From positions 1-29,403 of the forward strand of contig CAUDZT010000024.1 in NCBI GenBank assembly GCA_958453935.1: a stretch of 29,403 nt of DNA, given 5' to 3'. A program made the translations under genes and the position numbers. The notes beneath the pieces were generated by a model, which was given only the letters and a program-made list of their open reading frames with translations, was not told the origin of the DNA and did no database searches. Below, piece after piece: positions 19,173-27,185 of the stretch (the stretch's first letter is position 1; every line of letters begins with the position of its first letter). Source of the stretch: an uncultured Collinsella sp. Lineage in GTDB: Bacteria > Actinomycetota > Coriobacteriia > Coriobacteriales > Coriobacteriaceae.

Positions 19173-20417
19173 TTACTCGTAATCTTGGTAAATCTCACGC
19201 GGAGCAAGCTCCGAATGTTTGCGTTTTAAGGTCTTAGGGGCCTTATACGTGTTGCTCTCGAAGTCGATGTACTCGGTCTGCTTGAGCAGGCGCTCGATCA
19301 TCTCCTCATGATCGAACAACTCCCAGGCCTCATGCACGGCATCGAGTTTAGCGTGCGTCTCGGGTCGGCGCGGCATAAACAGCGTGCAGCAGTCGGGAGC
19401 GGCCTCAGTCGAGATATCGAACGTACCGATCTCCTCAGCACGCGCGATGATCTCCTGCTTGTCCGAACCGATGAGAGGACGGAACACGGGGATCTTCACG
19501 GCCTCGTTGACGGCCATGATGTTCTCAAGCGTTTGGGAGGCAACCTGCCCAAGCGATTCGCCCGTAACGATGGCCTTGGCGCCCTCGATGTGCGCAATGC
19601 GCTCGGCAACCGAATACATAATGCGACGATACATGATCACACGCAGGTTGCTGGGGCAGGTGACCGAAATCTCACGCTGGCAGTCGCCAAACGGCACCAC
19701 GTACAGGCGGCCGATCTGGACACCCGGCTCAAGCGCACGGATGATGTCCTGCACCAAATACTCGCTCGTATCAGGCGTCTGCGGACGACCGGAGAAATGC
19801 ACCGGCACGCACACCGCGCCGCGACGCGCGAGCATCCAGGTCGCCACCGGAGAATCGATACCCGACGACAGCAGCGTCACGACCTTGCCGGCAGAACCCA
19901 CCGGCAGACCGCCCACGCCGCGCTCGGAGCGCGCGTACACGTAAACGCTACCCTGGACCACCAGTACGTGCACCATTGCATCGGGGTCGTGCATTTGAAC
20001 CTTTTTATCGGGGAAGGCCTCACACAGTACCTCGCCCACCTGACGATTGATATCGATCGAGGTGAGCTCATAGTCAGTATTGGAGCGCTTGGCGTGCACC
20101 TTAAACGAATCGAAGGAACCAAACTCGCGCAGCGCCTTCACGGCGGCGGCGCAGTACTCCTGCGGGTCGCGGTTGGTGTGATACGCCAAAGACACACGGG
20201 CAACGCCGGGAACGGTGCGAATGACACGCGCCGCCTCGTCGGCCTGATGTTCGTTAAAGGTCACGAGGATATAACCGGAAATTCGAGACACGGCGTTCAC
20301 GGAAAAGGCGGCCAAGGCCGCCTTGATGTTATCCATGAGGATATGCTCAAAATGTGCGCGGTTCTTGCCCTTCAGTCCAACCTCGTGATAGTGGACCAGG
20401 CAGACGCGAGCCGCCAT
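19173..20417 (-). CDS. thiI: tRNA 4-thiouridine synthetase ThiI (no rhodanese domain)
   Basis: ThiI adenylates uridine 8 of tRNA and transfers sulfur to make 4-thiouridine; it can also supply sulfur for thiamine synthesis. The 414-residue protein has an N-terminal ferredoxin-like/THUMP part (about 1-165) and a PP-loop ATPase domain with SSGIDS at 184-189. DCC near 342-344 matches the catalytic-cysteine region. The C-terminal rhodanese domain of the E. coli protein (482 residues) is absent, as in Bacillus-type ThiI, which gets sulfur directly from a cysteine desulfurase. The first loop residue is Ser where the usual form is SGGIDS. The ATG abuts the rpoZ stop codon. Confidence 0.94.
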   Translation of the reverse strand: MAARVCLVHYHEVGLKGKNRAHFEHILMDNIKAALAAFSVNAVSRISGYILVTFNEHQADEAARVIRTVPGVARVSLAYHTNRDPQEYCAAAVKALREFGSFDSFKVHAKRSNTDYELTSIDINRQVGEVLCEAFPDKKVQMHDPDAMVHVLVVQGSVYVYARSERGVGGLPVGSAGKVVTLLSSGIDSPVATWMLARRGAVCVPVHFSGRPQTPDTSEYLVQDIIRALEPGVQIGRLYVVPFGDCQREISVTCPSNLRVIMYRRIMYSVAERIAHIEGAKAIVTGESLGQVASQTLENIMAVNEAVKIPVFRPLIGSDKQEIIARAEEIGTFDISTEAAPDCCTLFMPRRPETHAKLDAVHEAWELFDHEEMIERLLKQTEYIDFESNTYKAPKTLKRKHSELAPREIYQDYE

Positions 20418-20699
20418 TTAGGCTTCAGCAACCTTGTGGCCGAGCGCCTTCTCGTAACGGGCCTCGTCGTAAGAGATGTCACCGTCGACAATCTCGTCCA
20501 TAGCCATCGAGATGGTATCGGCACCGGAAAGCCCGATGGTGATGTCATCGACATCCTGGACGGCAAGCACGCGGTTGTGCTGGCCACGCAGCATGCTATT
20601 GATGTCGCAGGCGCGCTTAGAGGCAAGCGAAGCGAGCAGGAAGCGGTTGTGATCGGTCTTCTCCAGAAGATCGTCAATGCAAGGCTTTACAACGGACAC
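20418..20699 (-). CDS. rpoZ: RNA polymerase omega subunit
   Basis: Omega binds the beta-prime subunit and helps assemble RNA polymerase. The 93-residue protein shows the family pattern: a start with IDDLLEKTDHNRFLLASLASKRACDI, then the short conserved helix region and an acidic middle (DISYDEARYEKAL). The start is GTG at 20699, six bases past the gmk stop, with AAAGGA upstream. The gmk-rpoZ order is conserved across bacteria and supports the call for this short gene. Confidence 0.92.
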   Translation of the reverse strand: MSVVKPCIDDLLEKTDHNRFLLASLASKRACDINSMLRGQHNRVLAVQDVDDITIGLSGADTISMAMDEIVDGDISYDEARYEKALGHKVAEA

Positions 20700-20704
20700 G
20701 GACC

Positions 20705-21274
20705 TCAGATCCTTTCATGCATATCGAGAACGCGAACGAGCTCATCGGTCGCGCGGTCGAGATCGTCATTCACCACGACGTCGTCGTAGCGGTCGGCAAG
20801 GGCAAGCTCATCGGCGGCGTTTGCCATACGCAGCTCAATCGTCTCGGGCGTCTCGGTACCGCGACCGACCAGACGCTCGCGGAGCACCTCAAGCGAAGGC
20901 GGCTTGATAAAGATCAGCACGGCCTCGGGGAAACGCTCCTTCACCTGCAGGGCGCCCTGGACATCGATCTCCAAAATCAGAGACGAGCCCGAGGCGAGCT
21001 TGGATGTGACCTCGCTCACCAACGTGCCGTAGCAGTTACCGTGGACCTCGGCCCACTCAACAAACTCACCGTTTGCCACGCGGCGGTCGAACTCCTCGCG
21101 CGTCAGAAAAAAGTAGTTGACGCCGTCGACCTCACCTTTGCGTGGTGCTCGCGTGGTAGCCGAAACCGTCAGACCCAGGTTCGAGCGGCGCTCGCGCACA
21201 CGAGTGACGAGCGTACCCTTGCCTGCGCCTGACGGTCCAGAAATCACAAAGAGCTTGGAATCCTGAGCGCTCAC
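20705..21274 (-). CDS. gmk: Guanylate kinase
   Basis: Phosphorylates GMP to GDP with ATP, a required step of GTP and dGTP synthesis. The 189-residue protein has the P-loop GPSGAGKG at 13-20, the GMP-binding stretch with TTRAPRKGEVDGVNYFF, and the lid region with EWAEVHGNCYGT. The start is GTG at 21274, directly after the mihF TAA stop with no spacer, so translation is likely coupled. Length and motifs are normal. Confidence 0.96.
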   Translation of the reverse strand: MSAQDSKLFVISGPSGAGKGTLVTRVRERRSNLGLTVSATTRAPRKGEVDGVNYFFLTREEFDRRVANGEFVEWAEVHGNCYGTLVSEVTSKLASGSSLILEIDVQGALQVKERFPEAVLIFIKPPSLEVLRERLVGRGTETPETIELRMANAADELALADRYDDVVVNDDLDRATDELVRVLDMHERI

Positions 21275-21583
21275 TTATTTGGTCAGCTGCTCGAGGAGCT
21301 GCTCGCGCTGACGGACGCCGAGGCCCTGGACGCGACGAGTAGCGGAGATACCGAGCTCCTCCATGATCTTGGCGGCCTTGGCCTTGCCATAACCGGGGAG
21401 AGACTCGATGAGGGTGGAAACCTTCATGCGGGAAGCGATGGGGTCATCGGAGTTGAGCACGGACTCGAGGGACTTCTCGCCCTTCTTGATCTGCTCGCGA
21501 AGCTCAGCGCGGGCGTGACGTGCGGCGGCAGCCTTCTCAAGAGCCTGCTTGCGCTGCTCGTCGGTAAGCTGAGGGAGTGCCAT
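21275..21583 (-). CDS. mihF: Actinobacterial integration host factor (mIHF)
   Basis: mIHF is a small nucleoid-associated protein of actinobacteria, unrelated in fold to E. coli IHF. It bends DNA and supports phage integration and chromosome organisation. The 102-residue product has a basic helical N-terminus (EQRKQALEKAAAARHARAE) and the helix-two-turn-helix-like core with SLPGYGKAKAAKIMEELGI, followed by RRVQGLGVRQREQLLEQL. The start at 21583 is chosen because GGAGGT precedes it by five bases. The link to gmk-rpoZ matches the actinobacterial order and is one of the best phylum markers here. Confidence 0.94.
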   Translation of the reverse strand: MALPQLTDEQRKQALEKAAAARHARAELREQIKKGEKSLESVLNSDDPIASRMKVSTLIESLPGYGKAKAAKIMEELGISATRRVQGLGVRQREQLLEQLTK

Positions 21584-21627
21584 TCGTACCTCCAAATAGT
21601 TGGGTTATATCTGATTCAATAATTGGC

Positions 21628-21636
21628 ATTTTAGCA
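21628..21636 (-). promoter_or_regulatory. Extended -10 promoter of mihF
   Basis: TGCTAAAAT: TAAAAT (21628-21633) with TGC directly upstream, about 45 bases before the mihF start codon. It resembles the rpsT and rpmB promoters, sharing GTGCTA. Confidence 0.55.
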
Positions 21637-21700
21637 CGTAGAACGTACAAAATGCGTAATCGCGGCTCCATAGGTTAGACGATACCCGCAAAAAGTGCAA

Positions 21701-21784
21701 TATACTGCGCCCAAAGTTAAGCCCCTGACCTGCGATTCCACACAAAGGATGGGAAAGTTTACGCAGGCACAGGGGCTATTTTGT
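21701..21784 (+). ncRNA. Candidate plus-strand small RNA or orphan terminator hairpin
   Basis: A 15-bp imperfect stem (21720-21734 with 21762-21777, one bulged base and one G-U pair) encloses a 27-base purine-rich loop containing GGATGGGAAAG. On the plus strand it is followed by ATTTTGT and preceded by TATACT (21701-21706), a good -10 box. No -35 box is visible. No plus-strand gene feeds into it. On the minus strand the hairpin follows pyrF by about 45 bases but lacks a T-run, so it may also end the pyr operon. I do not recognise an RNA family. Confidence 0.35.
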
Positions 21785-21822
21785 GCTAATGAGACCCAAA
21801 AGTGGTGACTTAGGGGAATCTT

Positions 21823-22539
21823 TTACGCGACGTTTTCGACCAGCTCGGCGACGATGGCGTCAAAGGCGGCAACCGGATCGTCGGCACCGGTGATGGGACG
21901 GCCCACCACAATGTGGCTTGCGCCACGCTCGATAGCCTGGGAAGGCGTCGCCACGCGGGACTGGTCACCAAGGGCAGCACCCACCGGACGCACACCCGGA
22001 GTCACGATCAGGGCATCAGGACCCAGCAGCTCACGCATGTCGTGAGCCTCCATCGGCGAGCACACGATGCCGTCGATGCCGTTGGTCTGGGCAAGCTTTG
22101 CCAGACGGGCGGCTTCCTCGGCAACGGGCGACTCGACGCCGATCTCGGCCAGCGCATCCTGATTCATGCTCGTGAGCACGGTGATGGCGACGAGTTTGGC
22201 GCGGTCCTCACGCGCCTCCTCGGCACCCTCGCGGCAGGCAGCGAGCATAGCACCCGAGCCCAGGCCGTGGACCGAAAGCAGGTCGGCACCGGCAAGCGAG
22301 GCCGAGCGGGCAGCGCCGCGCACCTGATGCGGAATGTCATGGAACTTAAGGTCGAGGAAGACCTTAAAGCCAAGGTCCTTAAAGGTCTTGACGATCTGGG
22401 GACCCTCAGCGTAATAGAGCGTCATGCCGACCTTGAGCCAGGCGGCATGGCCCGAAAGCTCGTGGGCGAGCTCGAGCGCACGCTTACGGTCGCAGTCGAG
22501 GGCGACGATAACACGGTCGCGGGCATCGGTCTCTAGCAT
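21823..22539 (-). CDS. pyrF: Orotidine 5'-phosphate decarboxylase
   Basis: Catalyses the last step of UMP synthesis, removal of CO2 from OMP. The 238-residue TIM-barrel protein has the catalytic Lys-Asp network: K36 in WLKVG and D63-x-K65-x2-D68 in FLDLKFHDIP. TPGVRP near residue 180 is the phosphate-binding loop. The start at 22539 overlaps the pyrD stop by seven bases. Group I (short, PyrF-type) enzyme. Confidence 0.96.
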   Translation of the reverse strand: MLETDARDRVIVALDCDRKRALELAHELSGHAAWLKVGMTLYYAEGPQIVKTFKDLGFKVFLDLKFHDIPHQVRGAARSASLAGADLLSVHGLGSGAMLAACREGAEEAREDRAKLVAITVLTSMNQDALAEIGVESPVAEEAARLAKLAQTNGIDGIVCSPMEAHDMRELLGPDALIVTPGVRPVGAALGDQSRVATPSQAIERGASHIVVGRPITGADDPVAAFDAIVAELVENVA

Positions 22540-23456
22540 TCGAAAGCACCCACCAGCTCGTTGATGTCCTTTACGCCCTGGGACTCGGCCCAGGCCTCGA
22601 GCTCATGCGCGATCTTAAGCGAAGCACACGGATCGACGAAGTTGGCCATGCCGACCGACACGCAGGTGGCGCCGGCCAGGATAAACTCAGCCGCATCCTC
22701 GCCGGTCATGACACCGCCGACACCGTTGATGGGGATATCGACGGCCTGAGCGACCTCCCAGACCATGCGAACGGCGATGTGGTGGCACAGCGGGCCCGAA
22801 AGGCCGCCCTTGGGCTTGGCAACACGGGACTTGCGGGTGTGCACGTCAATGGCCATGCCCTGGATGGAATTGATGACCGAAAGGCCGTCGGCGCCGGCGG
22901 CCTCGAGAGCCTTGGCAATCTCGGCGACATTAACCGGAGCCATCTTTACGAACAGCGGCTTATCGGTCACCTTGCGGCAGGCAGCCATAACGGAAGAGGC
23001 GCCCTCGGGCGTGGAGCCCATGGCGGCACCGCCGGCGGCGATATTAGGGCAGCTCACGTTGATCTCGTACCCGGCAGCCCAGGGGCACAGCTCGACATAC
23101 ATCTCGAGCGCGCGGACAAACTCGTCAACGGAGTGGCCGGCAACCTGACAGATGACCTGGCAGCCGTCCTTGGACAGCTGTTCGAGCCACGGGCCGGACT
23201 CACGGGCAAAGGCAGCCACGCCGGGGTTCTGAAGACCCACGGAGTTGATCATACCGCCGGGAATTTCGGCCATGCGGGGCGCGGGATTGCCGGGCCAGGG
23301 CTCGGCAGCGCAACCCTTGGTAGTGATGGCGCCCAGCTGGGAAACATCAAAGAAGTTCTGGAACTGCCAACCGTAGCCAAAGGTACCGGCTGCGGTGTTA
23401 ATGGGGTTCTGCATCTTGACGCCGCCGAAATCGACGGCCATGTTCACGGTACCCAC
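22533..23456 (-). CDS. pyrD: Dihydroorotate dehydrogenase, catalytic subunit (class 1B)
   Basis: FMN enzyme oxidising dihydroorotate to orotate; class 1B enzymes pass electrons through PyrK to NAD+. The protein begins with the family start MAVDFGGVKMQNPINTAAGTFG. It carries the catalytic cysteine in NVSCPN (class 2 has serine) and FMN-phosphate loops GVGGVMTGEDA and GATCVSVG. I place the start at GTG 23456, whose G overlaps the pyrK TAG and which follows AAGGTGG by about 10 bases. GTG 23447 and ATG 23441 are alternatives. Length 307. Neighbouring pyrK confirms the class. Confidence 0.94.
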   Translation of the reverse strand: MGTVNMAVDFGGVKMQNPINTAAGTFGYGWQFQNFFDVSQLGAITTKGCAAEPWPGNPAPRMAEIPGGMINSVGLQNPGVAAFARESGPWLEQLSKDGCQVICQVAGHSVDEFVRALEMYVELCPWAAGYEINVSCPNIAAGGAAMGSTPEGASSVMAACRKVTDKPLFVKMAPVNVAEIAKALEAAGADGLSVINSIQGMAIDVHTRKSRVAKPKGGLSGPLCHHIAVRMVWEVAQAVDIPINGVGGVMTGEDAAEFILAGATCVSVGMANFVDPCASLKIAHELEAWAESQGVKDINELVGAFEC

Positions 23457-24247
23457 TAGAAGACCACCACCTTGGAAGCATCGAACACGGGGCCGCACAT
23501 ACAAGCACCCTTCATACCGTCAACCGTCTCGACATTGCAGGTGTTGCAGGCGCCAAAGCCACAGCTCATCATGCGCTCGAGCGACACCTCGCAGTACACA
23601 CCGGCCTCGGCGGCAGCGGCGGCGACCTTCTTCATCATGACGGCGGGGCCGCAGCTGGCGACGTAGTCGTAGCCGCCCTCTCCAAGCAGCTCGGCTGCCG
23701 GATCGGTGCAAAAACCGTGCGTGCCGAGCGAACCGTCGTCGGTGCACACGTTAACCGTGGCGCCCAGCGCACGGAACTCATCGACACCCACGACTTTGGA
23801 AGCGGTGCCAAAGCCCAGGCACACGTCCACATCAACACCCTGCTCGGCAAGCATGCCGGCAAGACACAGCACAGGCGGAACGCCGATGCCACCGGCGACG
23901 AGCAGTGCCTTCCTGGTGCCCTCGGGTACCATCCAGCCACGGCCACCGGGGCCCAACAGGTTAGAGGTGGAGCCAGGGCCCATCTGGGACAAACGGCGGG
24001 TATCGTCGCCCACGACGGCGTACCACAGCTCGACGGTGCCGGCCTCGGCGTCGGCGCGATAGAAGCTCAGGGGCACGCGAAGCAGCGAGGAGGCATCGCC
24101 GGGCACGGCAATGTTCACAAACTGACCGGGCTTGAGCGCACTTGCAAGCTTGGGGGCCGAGATGACGAGCGAGAAGATGCCGTCGGCGATCTCCCGGTTC
24201 GAGACGACCTCGAAGTCGTGCATGCGTGCAGTGGAAGGTGTGGGCAT
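23456..24247 (-). CDS. pyrK: Dihydroorotate dehydrogenase, electron transfer subunit
   Basis: PyrK holds FAD and a 2Fe-2S cluster and links PyrD to NAD+. The 263-residue protein has a ferredoxin-reductase-like FAD domain (PLSFYRADAE, about 57-66), an NAD-binding domain (LLVAGGIGVPPVLCLAG) and a C-terminal cluster loop. The cluster cysteines are at 229, 234, 237 and 249 (Cx4Cx2Cx11C). The start at 24247 has GGAG upstream. It overlaps pyrD by one base and follows pyrC after a 92-base gap that contains two hairpins. Confidence 0.94.
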   Translation of the reverse strand: MPTPSTARMHDFEVVSNREIADGIFSLVISAPKLASALKPGQFVNIAVPGDASSLLRVPLSFYRADAEAGTVELWYAVVGDDTRRLSQMGPGSTSNLLGPGGRGWMVPEGTRKALLVAGGIGVPPVLCLAGMLAEQGVDVDVCLGFGTASKVVGVDEFRALGATVNVCTDDGSLGTHGFCTDPAAELLGEGGYDYVASCGPAVMMKKVAAAAAEAGVYCEVSLERMMSCGFGACNTCNVETVDGMKGACMCGPVFDASKVVVF

Positions 24248-24262
24248 AGACGCTCCAATCCC

Positions 24263-24278
24263 CCATGCGGTTGCATGG
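24263..24278 (-). promoter_or_regulatory. Hairpin before the pyrK ribosome site
   Basis: A perfect 6-bp stem CCATGC/GCATGG with a 4-base loop ends about 15 bases upstream of the pyrK ATG, just before GGAG. It may modulate pyrK translation or mRNA stability; this is inference. Confidence 0.3.
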
Positions 24279-24287
24279 TCTAAACGA

Positions 24288-24319
24288 ACAGAAAGCGCGG
24301 CACCGCAAGGGCGCCGCGC
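24288..24319 (-). terminator. Weak terminator or stability hairpin after pyrC
   Basis: A 7-bp perfect stem GCGCGGC/GCCGCGC (24313-24319 with 24295-24301), all G-C, is followed by TTTCTGTT on the minus strand. It lies 20 bases after the pyrC stop. The broken T-run suggests partial termination, which would lower pyrK-pyrD-pyrF transcription relative to pyrBC. Confidence 0.5.
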
Positions 24320-24339
24320 ACAAAAGCGATAAGGCTATG

Positions 24340-25629
24340 CTAGCAGATGCAGCCGTCGGCGAGCGTCTGCTTGCCACCGACAAATACATCGGTGGCACGA
24401 CCGGTGAGCGTGCGGCCGGCAAAACCGGAGTTCTCGGCGCGCGACTCGTAACCGTCCTCGCCAACCGTCCAGGTTGCGGAGGGGTCGAACACGGTCAGGT
24501 CGGCGACAGAGCCCGCCTTGACCTGAACCTGATCGAGGCCCAGAATCTCACGCGGCTTGATGGCCATGAGCTCGACCATGCGGCTCACGCTCATCTTGCC
24601 CGTGTTGACCAGCTCAGTGAGCACGAGCGACAGCGAAGTCTCGAGGCCAATCATTCCAAAGGGCGCGAGCTCGAACTCGCGGGCCTTCTCCCACGGGGTG
24701 TGGGGAGCGTGGTCGGTAACGATAGCGTCGACGGTACCGTCGATGACACCCTGACGGATGGCCTCGGCATCCTCGTCGGTGCGCAGCGGCGGATTGACCT
24801 TGAGCGAGGTGTTGTAGGTCTCGTCCAGGTCGTTCTCGGTCAGGAACATGTGGTGCGGGGTGGCCTCGCAGGTCACCTGGACACCGGCAGCCTTACCGGC
24901 ACGCACGAGCTCCAGGCCATGAGCGGTGGAGATGTGCTGGATGTGCAGCTTGGCACCGGTCAGCTTGGCAATCTCGATGTCGCGGGCAATCTGAAGCTCC
25001 TCGCCGGCGGCCGGCCAACCCTCGAGGGCCAGACGGGTCGAGACCTTGCCCTCGTTGATCTGGCCGTGGCCGACCAGATCCTCGTCCTGGCAGTGGCTCA
25101 TAAAGACCTTGCCGAACATCTTGCCGTAGTCCATGCAGCGACGGAGCATGCCCGCACCCTGCACGCCGCGACCGTCATCGGTGAAGGCGACGGCGCCGTG
25201 GGTGACCATATCGCCCATCTCGGACATAGCCTCGCCCTTAAGGCCGCGAGTCATAGCACCAGAAGGATAGACGCGGCAGTGGCCGACCTCGGCAGCGCGG
25301 GACTTGACGAACTCAACGACGGTTCCGTTATCGGTAACGGGGTCGGTGTTGGGCATGGCGCACACGCCGGTGAAGCCGCCCTTGGCAGCAGCGCGGGTGC
25401 CGCTCTCGATGTCCTCTTTGACCTCGTAGCCAGGCTCGCGCAGATGCACGTGCATATCCACCAGGCCGGGGACGAGATACTTGCCGGAAAGGTCGCGGAC
25501 CTCGGCTCCCTCGGCGGCGAGGTTCTCGCCGACCTCGGCGATCTTGTCACCGTCGATCAGGACGTCGACGACACCGTCAAGCTCGACGGACGGATCGACG
25601 ACGTGGGCATTCTTAAGAAGCAAGGCCAT
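24340..25629 (-). CDS. pyrC: Dihydroorotase
   Basis: Zinc amidohydrolase that cyclises N-carbamoyl-aspartate to dihydroorotate. The 429-residue size is that of the long (type I, Bacillus PyrC-like) class. Metal ligands are visible in DMHVHLREPG (H60, H62) and in VTDHAPHTPWEK, which holds the catalytic Asp. A conserved CAMPNTDPV follows the first site. The start at 25629 is supported by GGAGGT upstream; it lies inside the end of pyrB, overlapping it by 17 bases. The longer frame to 25785 is a shadow within pyrB. Confidence 0.95.
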   Translation of the reverse strand: MALLLKNAHVVDPSVELDGVVDVLIDGDKIAEVGENLAAEGAEVRDLSGKYLVPGLVDMHVHLREPGYEVKEDIESGTRAAAKGGFTGVCAMPNTDPVTDNGTVVEFVKSRAAEVGHCRVYPSGAMTRGLKGEAMSEMGDMVTHGAVAFTDDGRGVQGAGMLRRCMDYGKMFGKVFMSHCQDEDLVGHGQINEGKVSTRLALEGWPAAGEELQIARDIEIAKLTGAKLHIQHISTAHGLELVRAGKAAGVQVTCEATPHHMFLTENDLDETYNTSLKVNPPLRTDEDAEAIRQGVIDGTVDAIVTDHAPHTPWEKAREFELAPFGMIGLETSLSLVLTELVNTGKMSVSRMVELMAIKPREILGLDQVQVKAGSVADLTVFDPSATWTVGEDGYESRAENSGFAGRTLTGRATDVFVGGKQTLADGCIC

Positions 25630-26557
25630 TATCGGCACCTCCAAGCAGCAGATACAGGATAGCCATACGCACGCAGATACCGGCGTAGACCTGCTCCAGG
25701 ATGACGGAGCGTTGCGGGTGGTCGGCCATATAGGAGTCGAACTCGACGCCGCGGTTGATGGGGCCCGGGTGGCAGATGATCGCATCGGGCTTCATGAGCT
25801 TCTCGCGGTCCTTGGTCAGGCCGAAGAGCTTGTGATACTCGCGAATCGTGGGGAACGGAGCGCCCTCAAGGCGCTCCTGCTGCACGCGCAGCATGTAGAC
25901 GACGTCCAGCTCGGGCAGGACGGAATCGAGGTCGCTCGTCACGTGGTCGCAACCCAGAACCTCGGGCGCCGGCGGCAGCAGCGTGCCGGGGGCGACAGCG
26001 TAGGTCTCGCAGCCCATGATCTTAAGGGCGGGGATCAGCGAGCCGCAGACACGGGAGTGCGCGATATCGCCGACGACGGCGACCTTCAGACCGTGGAAGT
26101 CACCCTTGTGCTCCCAGATGGTGTACAGGTCGAGCAGGGCCTGCGTGGGATGGTTGTGCTTGCCGTCGCCGGCGCAGATAACGCTCGCGGGCGAGTTCTG
26201 CGTGACGATGTAGGGAGCACCGGCGTGCTTATCGCGCACGACGATGCAGTCGATCTTGTAGGCGTTGAGGGTCTCGACAGTGTCGACGAGGCTCTCACCC
26301 TTGACCGTGGAGGTCGAGGAGCCGCCGAAGTTGAGGCTGTCGGCCGAAAGGCGCTTCTCGGCGAGCTCGAAGGAGCTGCGGGTACGCGTCGAGGGCTCGT
26401 TGAACATGTTGACGATGGTCTTGCCCTTGAGCGTGGGGACCTTCTTGATCGCACGCTCGTTGACCTCGGAGAACGCCTTGGCGGTCTCGAGGATGAGCTT
26501 GAGGTCCTCTTCGGAGTACTCGGTAATGTCGATCAGGTGCTTATGGTTGAACGCCAC
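25613..26557 (-). CDS. pyrB: Aspartate carbamoyltransferase, catalytic chain
   Basis: Condenses carbamoyl phosphate with aspartate, the first committed pyrimidine step. The protein has the carbamoyl-phosphate loop STRTR (56-60), then HPTQALLDLYT, VGDIAHSRVC and the aspartate-binding HPGPINRGVE. Length 314. I take GTG 26557 (MAFNHKHLIDITEY) as the start because GGGAGG is 11 bases upstream. GTG 26569 is an alternative but sits too close to that site. No pyrI regulatory chain is present, consistent with control by PyrR. It lies four bases after the pyrR stop, or overlaps pyrR by eight bases if the upstream start is used. Confidence 0.95.
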   Translation of the reverse strand: MAFNHKHLIDITEYSEEDLKLILETAKAFSEVNERAIKKVPTLKGKTIVNMFNEPSTRTRSSFELAEKRLSADSLNFGGSSTSTVKGESLVDTVETLNAYKIDCIVVRDKHAGAPYIVTQNSPASVICAGDGKHNHPTQALLDLYTIWEHKGDFHGLKVAVVGDIAHSRVCGSLIPALKIMGCETYAVAPGTLLPPAPEVLGCDHVTSDLDSVLPELDVVYMLRVQQERLEGAPFPTIREYHKLFGLTKDREKLMKPDAIICHPGPINRGVEFDSYMADHPQRSVILEQVYAGICVRMAILYLLLGGADNGLAS

Positions 26558-26561
26558 GGTA

Positions 26562-27146
26562 CTACTCACCTCCCAGCGGCGCGGAGCCCACGTGGGAACC
26601 CGGCGCGACGTCGTTAATCTCGACAGCGGTGCGGCCGTCTACTTCCTTCATATATAGGTGCACGTTCTCCTCATGCGACGAGGGAACGTTCTTGCCGACA
26701 AAGTCCGGCGAGATGGGGAGCTCGCGGTGGCCGCGGTCAACGAGGACTGCCAGCTCAATGCGGCTCGGACGGCCCAGGTCCATAACGGCGTCCAGAGCGG
26801 CGCGAATGGTACGGCCCGTATACAGGATGTCGTCCACCAAAACGACGCGCTTGCCGTCGACGCTAAAGGGAATGTTGGTGGCGTGGATCGCGGGAGCGAA
26901 ATTGGTGGCGTAGTCATCGCGGTAGAAGCTGATGTCGAGGCTACCGAGCGGAACGTCGACGCCCTCGATCTCCTTGATCTCCTCGGCGAGCTTCTTTGCC
27001 AGAAGGTCGCCGCGCGTGACAATGCCGACCAGAGCGAGGTCTTCACAGCCCTCGTTGCGCTCGAGAATCTCGTGCGCAATGCGGGTCATCGCTCGATTGA
27101 CGGCGGTCTCGTCCATGATGACCGCCTTGGGGGAAGTCGTGCCCAT
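26562..27146 (-). CDS. pyrR: Bifunctional pyr operon regulator / uracil phosphoribosyltransferase PyrR
   Basis: PyrR binds the pyr mRNA leader when UMP is plentiful and reduces expression; many members also convert uracil to UMP. The 194-residue protein has the PRPP-binding motif VLVDDILYTGRT at 102-113, the SLDISFYRDD loop at 69-78, and the conserved ALVDRGHRELPI-like stretch (here VLVDRGHRELPI). The start at 27146 has AAGGAG four bases upstream. It heads the operon, directly after a leader with attenuator features. Confidence 0.96.
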   Translation of the reverse strand: MGTTSPKAVIMDETAVNRAMTRIAHEILERNEGCEDLALVGIVTRGDLLAKKLAEEIKEIEGVDVPLGSLDISFYRDDYATNFAPAIHATNIPFSVDGKRVVLVDDILYTGRTIRAALDAVMDLGRPSRIELAVLVDRGHRELPISPDFVGKNVPSSHEENVHLYMKEVDGRTAVEINDVAPGSHVGSAPLGGE

Positions 27147-27185
27147 CGATCTCCTTCCTCACATGTCTTGACTGCTGACACAGTC

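Noticed and set aside
19308..20789. A 493-codon plus-strand open frame opposite thiI and rpoZ
   Set aside because: The His-, Arg- and Gly-rich translation has no domain, and the minus-strand genes fully explain the region.
21787..21995. A short plus-strand frame starting just after the hairpin at 21777 (MRPKSGDLGE)
   Set aside because: It runs antisense into pyrF and becomes Arg-rich shadow sequence; no ribosome site is present.
24340..25785. Longer pyrC starting at 25785
   Set aside because: The extra 52 residues are unconserved and lie inside pyrB; the ATG at 25629 has a strong ribosome site.
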